NCBI GenBank assembly: GCA_006386115.1
Contig: VFIW01000016.1
Coordinates: forward strand, 62,001-126,000
DNA length: 64,000 nt
Direction: 5' to 3'
DNA from: Globisporangium splendens
Lineage: Eukaryota; Oomycota; Peronosporomycetes; Pythiales; Pythiaceae
The translations under genes were made by a program, and so were the position numbers. Position 1 is the first letter of the stretch, and every line of letters begins with the position of its first letter. The notes below the pieces were generated by a model, which worked only from the letters and a program-made list of their open reading frames with translations, had not been told where the DNA came from and ran no database searches. Positions 54,289 to 64,000 of this stretch are shown in pieces.

Positions 54289-55606
54289 CTACTTGGCTGT
54301 GTTCCGTGCACCTACCGGTCTCTTTGTCGCCAGTTTTGACGACGCAGCAAAGTTCCTGACCATGAAGCTGCCAAGATCGTCCTCCGCGTCCAAGTTGTCA
54401 TTCAAAAGCTCCTTCCGATAGTGGAAATTCTCAATCACCTACGCATGCGCACAAAGCAGTAAAGTAAGGTCAACCCAATCATAACTCGAGACAAGTGCGC
54501 ATATTTGCACGCACCACGATGGATTTGAGCAGATCCTTGATCTGAATCATGAACTTTGGGATTGGAGACCACGGCTGCACATGTCGAGACCGACGACGCG
54601 ATCTTTTCTCGATCACTGCGGTCCACAGATACCCTCCTGTCAAACAAACCAGGAAGGCGTAGAAGAAGAGCACGCCGCTGTTCTTGGATGACTGGCGCAT
54701 CTTGTGCGCTTGGATAGACTGTTCAAGTAGCCGAAGTGACTCGATGGCATCACGCGTTTCCACGAACTCTTGTGCCGAGTCCACTACCAGCCCTACTATC
54801 CTACCATCGAACTCTTTTTGCTGGCGTTGGATCTGTTGCTGCTGCTGCTTCGTCGGGGTGAAAGTTCGCTTGAGCTTTGATGGCGCTGGGAAGGAGATGT
54901 TCATCGAGCGAAGCCATTCGTGCGTCTCGTTGATCTGTAGCTTCTGTGACGATTGATACACGATGGCCTGTTTCATCGTGCTCGAGTGGCTCGCGAATCG
55001 TTCTTTGGCGTGGCTCGCATAGTTGCGCTTGGCTGCCGTTGCGACTAAATGCGTGCGTGCAATGGACGCGATTCGCTCTCTGTGATTCTGTTTCAAAAAC
55101 GCTTTTGCCTGGGCGACGACCTTGTTCGTGTCTGTTCGCAGCAGCTCGATGCTGTTCTCCAGCCGGGCAAGTTGTGTGTGCATTCGAAGCGCAACGTCCT
55201 CGCTCTGCCATCGTTCCAGCGGAGGCTCAAGCAGCATCACACCCGCAATAACTAAAACCGCACTGAGCAGTACGCCAAGCAGCGTCCTCCTGCGTGAACT
55301 ATTGCGCAGGATACATATCAGATAACGGATGCGCACTGTGAGCACCATGAGCTCCTCTGGCATCACCACATTCACATACGCATCCTTTTTACTCTGCCAA
55401 TGCATTGGACCGTACCTGTGATGATCATGGACTCGTGGTCTTTGTGTTGAAGTTGCTGCGAATGCGGCATTGCTGCTCTGTATTCGTTGGTGCAGCAGAT
55501 CATCTGCAGCAGCTTCGTGTGTGCTGCCATCCAAGCCCATGGGGTATTGCAGCCGCGTCGATGGCTCCATATCGCTGCTCGAGCGCTCTTGCAGCGCAAA
55601 CCTCAT
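54289..55606 (-). CDS. Unassigned coiled-coil protein with two membrane segments
   Basis: Two exons (55606-54515, 54438-54289), 413 residues, frame preserved over a GTGCG/GTAG intron. I do not recognise the family. A basic region (ILRNSSRRR) precedes membrane segment 1 (TLLGVLLSAVLVIAGVMLL, residues ~108-126). A long helical, coiled-coil-prone stretch with a KQQQQQIQRQQKEF block follows, then membrane segment 2 (SGVLFFYAFLVCLTGGYLW, ~318-337) and a basic SRRRSRH patch. This hairpin layout puts the coiled coil in a lumen or between membranes, with both ends on the other side. It is divergent from kinesin-8 (275 bp between start codons). Confidence 0.7.
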
Positions 55607-55794
55607 GCTTCAACGACACTGCACCTCTCAGTGTGAAAATGCGCACTTAACCAAAGGGAATGGCGCGGTTTGGAGCCATTTTGATTGGCGCGCTTTTCTT
55701 AGGTACAGTTGCAGTTCAGTCACCCATCCGCATCAATTCAAAAATGAATCGCGGAAGAGATGAAACGCCAAGCGAGTCAGCGAGCTAGGCGCTG

Positions 55795-55819
55795 CATGTG
55801 TGTGTGTGTGTGTGTGTGT
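55795..55819. repeat. (TG)n microsatellite
   Basis: About twelve TG units in the divergent promoter region between the coiled-coil gene and kinesin-8. Confidence 0.9.
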
Positions 55820-55881
55820 TTGTAAAGATTCGCTAATTGGGCGGGTGAAGCCACTTGCCAACCGCCTGCGTGTGTGCGCAA

Positions 55882-58730
55882 ATGGCGGTCGACGCGTTCA
55901 ATGAGAGCGCCATGGACGACGAGAACGCCTCGGGCATGCTGGTGCGTCACGCCTGCTGCTGTAGAGGCAGCTGGTGATACGTTGATGGTGGTGCGTTTTG
56001 CTGATGTGTGTGCATTGTGGCTGGGAAAATGGAATGCGAAATGAGCAGGTGGCGGTGCGGTTGCGGCCACTGACGGACGGCGAGCGACGATTGGGACATC
56101 GCGAGTGCTGCCGCGTCATCGGTGACCAGGTGCGTGTCGCTATTCTATTGTGGATAGGTCAATGCTTGCTTGCTTTATCGTTAGTTGACGTTCGCTCTTG
56201 CTAATGGTGACGTGTGTTTGAGCAGGCAGTGGTGATTGAGAAGTTTGGAGCGCCAAACGGCCATTTGAAGAGCCAGCAATCGTCCAGTAAGGAGTACGCG
56301 TTCGATGTCGCATTCCCAGAAACGGTGTGGAGAAACTAATGCTGTCTAATATATACTGTGGGAATGAGGGTGCCGAATGGGAGAGAGAGAGTACTCACAT
56401 ATCTTGCTGGTACTAGGCTTCTCAAGACGAGGTATACGCCAAGACCGTGATGGACATCGTGCCGACCATCTTGAACGGCTACCACGCGACGATTTTCGCG
56501 TATGGCGCTACGGGCGCAGGCAAGACGCACACGATGATGGGCTCAGAGCGCGACGGGATCGGCGAATTGGAGGATTTCAACGACTCCGCGTTCGAAGTGG
56601 ACGGCATCATCCCGCACGCGCTCGCCGACATCTTCAGCCTCATTCAGCACCGCAAGCAGGAAGAGGCGATCCTGAAGTTGTCGCAAGGATCGGCGTTCGA
56701 GTGGAAAGTGCTCATTTCGTACCTGGAAGTGTACAACGAGCAGATCCGCGACCTGCTGCAGCCATCGCCGACGCCACTGGCTTTACGAGAAGATCAAGGT
56801 ACGCTTTCTGAGTGCGTGCATAGTCCGAAGCCGTCTTTTTCGCTAACCATGTGCCTCACGTGAAAAATATGTGGTTCCTGCAGCTCGTGGCATCGTGCAC
56901 GTTGCTGGTCTCCACCACGAAGAAGCGCACAGTGTGGGCGAAGTCCTGCAGCTTTTGCGCCGGTGAGAGTTACGAACGGAGTGCGTTCTACGCTCAAGAC
57001 GAGAGGGTCTCACTGTCTCACCATTTCCTTTTTCATGTGCTGCTCAGGGGCAATCGCAACCGCAAGACTGAGCCCACGGCCGCGAATGTCGTTTCCTCGC
57101 GATCCCACGCCGTCATTCAGGTGATCATTCGCCACACGACGACCACGATGCTTTCTGGGTCGAATCCGCGCAAATCGATCGTCGAAGGAAAACTCTCGCT
57201 CATCGATCTCGCCGGGTCCGAGCGAGCGTCGACGACGCAAAATCGAGGCATGCGGCTGACGGAAGGAGCGAATATTAACAAGGTAATGATCGGAGAATCA
57301 CCATAAACACAGATTGCGGCTGAGAACATGTCTAACGTTGTTCTGGTATACTCTGTCCAGTCTCTTCTGGCACTGGCGAACTGCATCAACAGCTTGACAG
57401 CGCAGACAAAAAAGCTCGTGCGAAGTACGTCGCTTGAGAGCATCGATGGCGACCGCCGGCTTTTTGAGCAGCGAAGCCGACTGAAAACCAAAGTGCAGTA
57501 TCGTGATAGCAAACTCACGCACTTGCTCAAGGTATAGTTTGCAGTTTTACGGTTGCAACACATTTGTCTGTTTCTATCGTGCACTGAATTGTGATTTGTT
57601 TGTGTGTTCGCTTCCACCCATAGAATTCACTGGAAGGCGACTGTCGCCTCGTGATGATTGCGAATGTGAATCCGTCGCACGCGTGCTTTGATGAATCCCA
57701 CAACACACTAAAGTATGCGAACCGTGCCAAGAACATCAAGATCCGTCCCAAGATGCACGTCACAACGGCCGAGATGACGTACCACCAGCGGATCGAGAAA
57801 CTCGAGAAAGAGAACATCCAATTGCGGATCGCTCTCTCGGAAGCGCAGCAAGAGATGGAGCAGGTTTCCATCTCCAAGCGCAAAAGCAGCAACCAAGACG
57901 ACATTTCGCCCAACACGTTCAAAAAGTTCAAAAACTTTCCTTGGGGTGAAGATGAGGGTTCGCGCGGCTCCAATCAAGTCAACGTTGATCCCGAAGACGA
58001 GTCGCCTGAGCTGGAGATTCTCCATGTAAGTATTTGCCAAAGTTGATTCGCTGAGCATGCAGTGTGGTTTAAGATGGTGGACTTACATTGAGTCATGAAA
58101 TCGCAGGCGACAATCCAAAAGCTGGAAGAAGAGAAGGCAGTGTTGAAGAATGAGGTGGTCGGACTGAGATCCGTCAACCAGACTCTCCTTGCACGAGCAG
58201 TCAAAGCAGAAGCCGAGTTGAAACAGAAACTGGAGGAAGCCAACGCTCTGCGGCTGCAGGAAAGACGGAAAACGTTGGATCCAAAGTCAGAGGCGTTCTT
58301 GTCACGAGTCAAGAGAGCGGATCCGGTGTTGAAGAAAGCTGCGATCCGAGAGCCCGTTCCACAGACCCATCTTCGTCGTCCGCAGACTGACGGTTCTCGA
58401 TCGCTTCGTGTTCCCGTTGCTCCGGTTGAGGTTCCGGCAGCCCCAAAGAGTGCGCCAGCAGCTTCGAATCGAACGGCTCGCAGAGAGAGTCTGATCCCGC
58501 GTCTCCCTCAGTCAAATCCTCAAAATGTGCGCTCCGCGAAAAAGGACATCAACACCTCTTCAAACCAGAATCCACCTCCAAAGGAGACGTCCTCGTGGCT
58601 GAAGGCGACGATGAAGAATGTGACGTTCCAGCCACCTCCTGCCAGAACCAGCAGCTCTGCTCAGATAAATCGTCGGCACTCTACATCTGCAGCAGATTTC
58701 AAGCGGCGACCAGCGAGCATGCGATTTTGA
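55882..58730 (+). CDS. Kinesin-8 family motor
   Basis: Nine exons (55882-55941, 56049-56129, 56226-56324, 56417-56798, 56884-56962, 57048-57282, 57361-57531, 57624-58025, 58107-58730), 710 residues. The motor domain is N-terminal: VAVRLRPL, P-loop GATGAGKT at 110-117, switch I NVVSSRSH, switch II LIDLAGSER, and YRDSKLTHLLK. The neck-side motif NTLKYANRAKNIK is typical of kinesin-8 (KIF18/Kip3). These motors walk to microtubule plus ends and shorten them, setting spindle length and chromosome position. A short coiled coil (EKLEKENIQLRIALSEAQ) and a basic Ser/Pro-rich tail follow. The tail is shorter than in animal KIF18A. All joins keep the frame. Confidence 0.92.
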
Positions 58731-58735
58731 GTTCT

Positions 58736-59260
58736 TCATAGAATGCTCATCTCGCTCGGTGAATTGCCATCCAATGTTTTGTTCATAATCTAAATAGCTC
58801 GACTTCAATTTGATCGCACATGAACAAATAATACCTCGCCACCATCCAATTTGTAGCTCATCTCGACACACTTCTGGACAGATTCTCGGTTGTTTGGATA
58901 CGGTGTTGCAAAAGGGCAGCTTTCGTTCGTGTGGAATAGATATCCGAATGGAAGACAAGGACAAGATGTAGCATTCAGCAACGCGTGTGCACAGGCTGGA
59001 TATCGCAGAACGTCCCCAATAGAGAGGCAATGTTGCCAGAGCGCTTCTCTCTTTTCATTCCTTGCTCAACGTCGCCACCTGCGTGCGCTAGTTGGAAGCA
59101 AATTCAATTTGCCCAGAAGCCGCGAACCCAATGATACAATTGTTGGCCATTTGCATCCATTTTCGTACGATGAGAGCAAGCCTTTGCCTGACGGATGCGC
59201 TGCAAGATATCGGACCGATTCAGCTCCTCGTACGCGTGTCTGCCCTGCTCGTCAAAAGTC
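58736..59260 (-). CDS. Possible small unassigned gene, 5' end not found
   Basis: On the minus strand three segments show host-like codon use and join with GT-AG borders. About 59250-59170 gives RHAYEELNRSDILQRIRQ. 58995-58835 gives a Cys-rich stretch (CAHALLNATSCPCLPFGYLF, then ESVQKCVEMSYKLDGGE). 58789-58736 ends NKTLDGNSPSEMSIL and a stop. The stop lies five bases beyond the kinesin-8 stop. No in-frame ATG was found, so exons are missing or the reading is chance. The opposite strand has a 256-codon open frame over the same DNA that I judge less likely. Function unknown. Confidence 0.3.
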
Positions 59261-59402
59261 AACACCTTGCATCATAGCCACACAGATGCATAACTCTAAG
59301 TCCCAAGCGTGCCTAATTTGGCATGTTGGTCTTGGTGGACTGCCTATTGCCATATTTGAGTTCATTTATCATATTTCAAATCTGGATGCAACAAGTTGCA
59401 CG

Positions 59403-60332
59403 TCACCTCTTTTCCAGATAGAGTTGCATCTGGAACGGCAAGTCATCCACTTGAATCGACTTCACCGGCACAAGCTCCTTCTCGTCTGCATGCTTGGATT
59501 CTTCCTCCTCGTGCCAGAACGGATCCGCGAGCACCCACGAGCTGCTGACACTTGCTTCATCAATGGAGGTCCCTGGTTTCGCCACGTCCTCTGCAGTGTG
59601 AGCCAAGATTCGGAACGAGTTGGGCTTTTGAGCATTTTGCCCGCTTTCTACGTCTAGAGACACTGGAGTCGCCACTAGCCCAACCATCGCCGCGCAGAAC
59701 GCTTCTTCCAGCTGCACAAGAGGAAGCGACTGGTCGTCTGCTGCTGGTGAAGCAGTCGTTGACAAAGTGCCATAAGAAGCGCTCCACTTGGTCTCGATCA
59801 CCAGCGTGTCCATCGTCCGTCCTTCCTCCGACAACACGACGACGCATAGCTTCTCCATATCTCCTGTGTAGATCCAGCCACGACAGCCAGCGAGCATCGA
59901 GCGGATGTACTCACAGAGCGCTGGATATCGATTCATGTGGATGGGGACACCATACAGCACGCGCTGCTCAAACGCCTCTGTTGAGTCCATTCCAGAGTGA
60001 GTGGCATAAGCATATCAATCGAACTGTGGATCAATCGACACTAAAGATGCGCTAAGATGCATACCTTGTGGATAAACTCTCCATGCAAAGCTTTTAGGCG
60101 GTTGGTAGCGTAGCATTGTCCAGTGAATGCGCGCACGTGCCATTCAGTTCATCAGTGCACACAGGAGAATACGACGCCTTCAGCACAGGCGAAAGCGAAC
60201 GTCAAGTTCACACACACACACACACACACACACGCATACTCACAGGAATTCGTGCACGGTCGCTTCAATGAACTCCAGGATGAGGCCTGTCAGCGTCTCC
60301 TTCGGCGCGCGCTTCTGCTTCTCTGGTGTCAT
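59403..60332 (-). CDS. REV7: REV7/MAD2L2-type HORMA protein
   Basis: Three exons (60332-60244, 60090-60065, 59977-59403), 229 residues. The N-terminus (TLTGLILEFIEATVHEFLFAWRVYP) and the following QEAFEQRVLYGVPIHMNRYP align with human MAD2L2 without gaps (VHLILYVREVYP, VPVQMSCHP). The HORMA fold continues with GDMEKLCVVVLSEEGRTMDTLVIET. REV7 bridges REV1 and REV3 in translesion DNA synthesis and serves in other HORMA assemblies such as shieldin. The middle exon has only 26 bases and is required for the gap-free alignment. The C-terminal seatbelt region is longer than in animals (a Ser/Asp-rich insert around residues 150-200). Only 117 bp separate its start from that of TFIIE-beta. Confidence 0.85.
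60209..60233. repeat. (CA)n microsatellite inside REV7 intron 1
   Basis: About twelve CA units on the plus strand, close to the 5' splice site of the minus-strand REV7 intron 1. Confidence 0.9.
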
Positions 60333-60449
60333 CTTTCTTCACAAGTTGCCGTTTGGTGCAGTCTGTCAAATGTCACTAAAGTGGGAGAGGCATGTCGCTG
60401 TCAAGTCCAAAAGCCTGTGCTGGCTCACAATTGGGAATCGGGAGCGAGC

Positions 60450-62023
60450 ATGTCGTGGCGGAACTTGGCATACGGCTCGCAGCAGGCGGCGGAGGCCGCG
60501 CCCGCCGTCGCGCCCACGAAGGTGTCCGTGAAGGAGACCGTCGTGTCCCAAGGTGTGTATGCTCCTGTGTGTGTGTGTGTGTGGACTAGCGCTGCGTCAC
60601 CGTGATGCTAATGCTTCTTTCTGTTTGATGCTGGACTCGTCTGCATGTTGGTTTAATGCGCGATGATTGAAAAAAAAACGCATAGTGGACGCGTCGTCGG
60701 TGCCCAAGAATGACGGCGCGAAAGTGTACAAGATCCTCGAGTACCTCTGCAAAGTGCCGATGCACAAAGCGGTCTCTGTGCGCGATATCTTCCAGCACAC
60801 GGGTGTGGTATGTGAGCTTTGATTTGCTTTGTTTTTTTCTCCTACCATACGCAATGCTGATTCTACTGCTGTTTGTGGAACTACGCCAGGACCTCACGAT
60901 GGATGATCAAGTGGACCAGCGACTGAAGAACAACCCGAAAGTGCGCGTGGAGGGCGACATGTACGCGTACCAAGCCAAGTACGACATCAAGAACCGGATG
61001 CAGCTGCTCAAAATCCTCGACCGGGTACGTTATGTTTTTAGGGATACTGAGGCAACTCTTTAGTTGCTTGCGCTCATCAAAGTTACGTGACGATACCTCC
61101 TGTTTTGTTCTTTATAATGTTCAATTTAGATCCCTGAGGGCATGCCGATTGAAGATTTGATCGATTGTTACGTCGGCGTGGAGAACGATCTGAAAGATTT
61201 GACGCGGACAGGCGAAGTGATTTGCCTGAAAAATGCCGAAAAGGGTGCCGAAGTGTACTATTCGCGCGGCACGACGTACCTTGTCGACGTGTCGGGAGTG
61301 GCGACGGTCGAGCTGGGTTCCTACTTGACGCATTCGAGTCAAGATGTGACCAATGAAGTCCGTCGAGGAGATGCCATTCGCATTGGCGACCAGTGGGCTC
61401 GTGTTTCCGCTGCGGTCAAGACATCGAGCTCCACTCGTCCAGTCCCATTCGCCGGAATGGCGACCAAAAGCGTGTCGTCTACCCGTGATCTCAACGTCTC
61501 CAAGAAAATCAGGTGAGTGCTGTGGATACATAGATAAAAGTATGGATGGCAAAGTTGGAGATTTCTTCCGCTCTTTTGCTTGTAAAACAGATACTTGTTC
61601 AAGTTTGACAAGGATAATTTGCCGCTGGATGTGCCATTTCCGGATTCGAAAAAGCCCAATATCATCAGCGATCGTTGGGATGTGCTCCCAAAGCGAGGAC
61701 CAAAGTACCAGATGGTGAAACATGGTTGCACGAACGATATTCGCCAATTGTGGCGCGATACGCTTCGTAACTGGCCGACGGATCGCGTTGAATTCGAGAA
61801 GAAACTGGTGCAGGCCGGCTTGACGACTCAAGCCAAGGTCGACGCCAACCGTCGGCAGATGAAGCGCCGCATGAAAGAAGACACGAAGAAAACGCGCACG
61901 CGCAAGCAGCGCGACATCAAGATCTCGAACCAGCATCTCATCGGCACGGAACTCGGAGAGATTCTGGCTAAGGGCGGCCAAGAATCCTTCACGCTCGGTG
62001 CGGTCAAGTTTGAGAAACAATAG
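60450..62023 (+). CDS. Transcription factor TFIIE beta subunit
   Basis: Five exons (60450-60552, 60686-60807, 60890-61024, 61130-61512, 61591-62023), 391 residues. The first winged-helix (AKVYKILEYLCKVPMHKAVSVRDIF... KNNPKVRVEGDMYAYQAKYDIKNRMQLLKIL) and a second one (PEGMPIEDLIDCYVGVENDLKDLTRTGEVI) are typical of TFIIE-beta. A conserved C-terminal region follows (KPNIISDRWDVLPKRGPKYQ), then a basic helix-rich tail with RRQMKRRMKEDTKK. It joins TFIIE-alpha, recruits TFIIH and stabilises the open RNA polymerase II complex. It is longer than the human protein (291 residues) because of inserts after the second winged helix. It is divergent from REV7. Confidence 0.87.
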
Positions 62024-62188
62024 GTACACCGTGCTGTTTTGTTTTTCAATTGCATGGAGAAACGAGAGAAAAAGCAGCTAACACCATTCTAGGACACAGT
62101 TCCCCATTTTATATATAAATGAACGCCACGAAGTAAAGAGATGAAAGAATATGCGAATATTGCAAAACGCAATTCACGGCATGCCTCG

Positions 62189-63859
62189 TCAGTTCAGGAC
62201 TCCTTTCACTCGGAAGAACTGGATCCCCGCCAATGTGAGCACGATGAAGATCAGCACAGTGGTCAGGACCACGCCCCAGAACCAGCCGTCTCTCTGGTTG
62301 AGATTCGACTTGAGGTTCATGCCGAACACGCCGGTCACGTACGTCCCGATGGACAAGCTGATGACGACAAGCGAGAACACCAGATCCACCCCGAGCAGGT
62401 AGTTTCGCATCGAGTCCAACTTCAGCGTCACCAGACTCTCCGTGTTCTGGATGCGGTGCTGCATCAGCGTCGCCTTCGTGCGCGTCGAGAAAATGTCCTG
62501 CAGATAGTTCTCGATCAGCACCTCGGCTTCTTCCGAGTCGAAGCTCCAGAGATCGTTCAGCAGCGTCGGGTCTTCGTACAGCTTCGTGAGGTACAGCAGT
62601 CGCAGATCTTCCTCGTTGTCCAGGATCTCCATCAGCGCGCGGCGCACACCGTCGACCTGGGATTCGAACTCGTTCATGGTGTTTTTGAAGCCTCGCAGCG
62701 TCTCCAGCTCTCTGGCAGCGATTTTGCCATTCGCAAGCCGATCGAGTGCGGCTGAGATTACCGGCGCGTGCTTCTCGTAATCGATTTCAAAGTATCGGCA
62801 AAGCGTGGCGAGAAGCGCTTCCAGAGCTCTACGAAAGAGAAGAGATGATGGTGAGAAGGTCGAATGTGGCTGAAGCTGTGCAAGTAGAAATCTCTCACTC
62901 ACTTGAACTCATAGGCGACATCCGCAGCATAGGCGTGCTGCGTCATCTCGAGGAACTTTTCCTTGAGAATCGACAACAGCGAGTCGGCGCCATCGGGAAC
63001 AAACACCAAACAGGAATCGCGCAGAATGATCGCGCGCAGCGGGTCTGCAGACAGCGTTGTGCATTCACGCGTAATGAGTAAACGCTAAGCAGAAGGCGAT
63101 GGCTTTTGGAATGATTCCGTACCTGCGTTGATGAGAACCGCTTGCTTTCGGATGATGAACGACGGCTCGTTCGAGACTGCAAACGCGTTGTCGAGTCGGC
63201 GAATATCACGCGCATGCACACACTGCAGCAGCACCAGAACACCACATTCACAAAGTCAGTATTGAAAGCGAAACAGGCAAAAGTGAAGCTGCAAACGGGA
63301 AGCGAGTTCCAACCTGAACATCGACAATTGGTGCGTACTGCATCGCCATTTCCACCGGGTCGGTCGGATTCATGCGGTGCACCGACGGTCGTCGCGCTTT
63401 GGCTTTCCTCATTGGTCCACGCGTGTCGCCTCGAGGTGACAAAACAGCTTTTTCGTCTCCATTTGCATTAGCACGCCCCGCAAGTGGTTCCTTGGCGACC
63501 TCCTGCGTCAGGCGAAGCAGTTCGTGCCGCGACACCTCTTGGAATGTGCCGACGCCATCCGTGTCGAATTTGAGCACGAGCGCGCGGCCATTCCTGACTG
63601 CTGGGTCAAACTGGCACCCGAATTTCTTGCCCTTGGACGAGCCAAACGACCCAATCGAGCTCATCGAGTCGCGCGAACTGCGACGACTCATTGCTTCATG
63701 CTGCGGTGGGAAAATGTCGATCTGCTGGTAGTGGCCTCGTGGACTGGAGCCTCCTCCGTGAATTCGCGATACATTCGGTGGCATTGTGTTTATGAACTCA
63801 GCTGGAAGCTGCGCAGTTATCATCTCGCCACCGCCACCATTGCTGAAGACCTGCGACAT
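62189..63859 (-). CDS. CorA/MRS2-type magnesium channel
   Basis: Four exons (63859-63314, 63222-63123, 63044-62903, 62828-62189), 475 residues. The long cytosolic/matrix domain includes HARDIRRLDNAFAVSNEPSFI and RKQAVLINADPLRAIILRDSCL, the typical MRS2 strand pair, then a long helix bundle (LRLLYLTKLYEDPTLLNDLW). Two C-terminal membrane helices surround the GMN selectivity motif (TYVTGVFGMNL), and the C-terminus is short. MRS2-group channels carry Mg2+ into mitochondria or across other membranes. The N-terminal ~100 residues are Gly/Ser-rich. No classic mitochondrial presequence is obvious, so the membrane is uncertain. It converges with TFIIE-beta. Confidence 0.92.
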
Positions 63860-64000
63860 CGCGCCAAAGTGGGTATGAGCTACAGACGAAGATGAATCCT
63901 ATGGTGGGACACGCGGCTCTTTTTGCTCCCAGTTCAACTCGTCCAATGTGGTGTTTGGAGCACAGCCAATTTGCGCAGATGTGTCGCAGGTATCGTGTGA
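63860..64000. other. Upstream region of the magnesium channel gene at the window edge
   Basis: Only 141 bases. No feature was recognised; it probably holds the promoter of the minus-strand channel gene. Confidence 0.5.

Noticed and set aside
58890..59657. 256-codon plus-strand frame downstream of kinesin-8
   Set aside because: It runs antisense through the end of REV7 and has no domain; the minus-strand segments look more gene-like.
1..64000. tRNA, rRNA, CRISPR arrays, bacterial operons
   Set aside because: No cloverleaf, rRNA core or spaced direct-repeat array was seen by eye; introns and promoters mark eukaryotic DNA. A covariance-model search would be needed to exclude small RNA genes.

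Overview
The window reads as nuclear DNA of a stramenopile, most probably an oomycete. The evidence is: short spliceosomal introns (mostly 60-170 bp) with GTACG/GTATG/GTAAG donors in most genes; compact gene spacing with many head-to-head pairs; oomycete-style core promoter words (TCATTYY followed by CA..TTT) just upstream of several start codons; GC-rich third codon positions; and a gene set of eukaryotic housekeeping proteins next to hAT and Ty3/gypsy elements. I cannot name a genus. All exon joins are my own readings from splice signals, frame continuity and conserved motifs; none has transcript support.

Layout. 1-10.4 kb is a transposon nest: a frameshifted hAT transposase remnant, a solo-LTR-like segment followed by an acidic gag-like ORF, an antisense chromodomain remnant, and a nearly intact 6.4-kb minus-strand Ty3/gypsy element with long gag and pol ORFs, two unequal LTRs and a strong -1 ribosomal frameshift signal. 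A degenerate gene fragment lies on its right side. From 10.8 kb to the end there are about 20 host genes: a leukotriene-A4-hydrolase-type aminopeptidase with a C-terminal membrane tail, a COPI-associated-family membrane protein, a 3-hydroxyisobutyrate-dehydrogenase-type oxidoreductase, a FAR1-like DNA-binding protein, a SUN-domain protein, a SETD3/LSMT-type methyltransferase, HGH1, cyclin B, a URC1-type GTP cyclohydrolase II, AP-3 mu, adenylosuccinate lyase, a WHIM/PHD/bromodomain chromatin protein, an SMPD4-type sphingomyelinase, a secretory-pathway TPR-GT41 glycosyltransferase, a WW/coiled-coil protein, a DPY30/RII-like plus tandem GAF protein, an anoctamin, a two-membrane-segment coiled-coil protein, kinesin-8, REV7/MAD2L2, TFIIE-beta and an MRS2-type magnesium channel.

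The genes do not form a pathway or operon. Several adjacent pairs are divergent with only 0.1-0.5 kb between start codons (FAR1/SUN, SET/HGH1, SMPD4/GT41, GAF/anoctamin, the coiled-coil gene/kinesin-8, REV7/TFIIE-beta), so shared bidirectional promoters are likely. Others converge with almost no space between stops.

The most unusual points are the slippery site plus stop-containing hairpin of the retroelement, the open reading frame joining the FAR1 gene to the oxidoreductase, the signal-peptide-bearing GT41 enzyme, the RII-like/GAF protein, and three apparent single-base frameshifts clustered between 46 and 53.6 kb that may be assembly errors.
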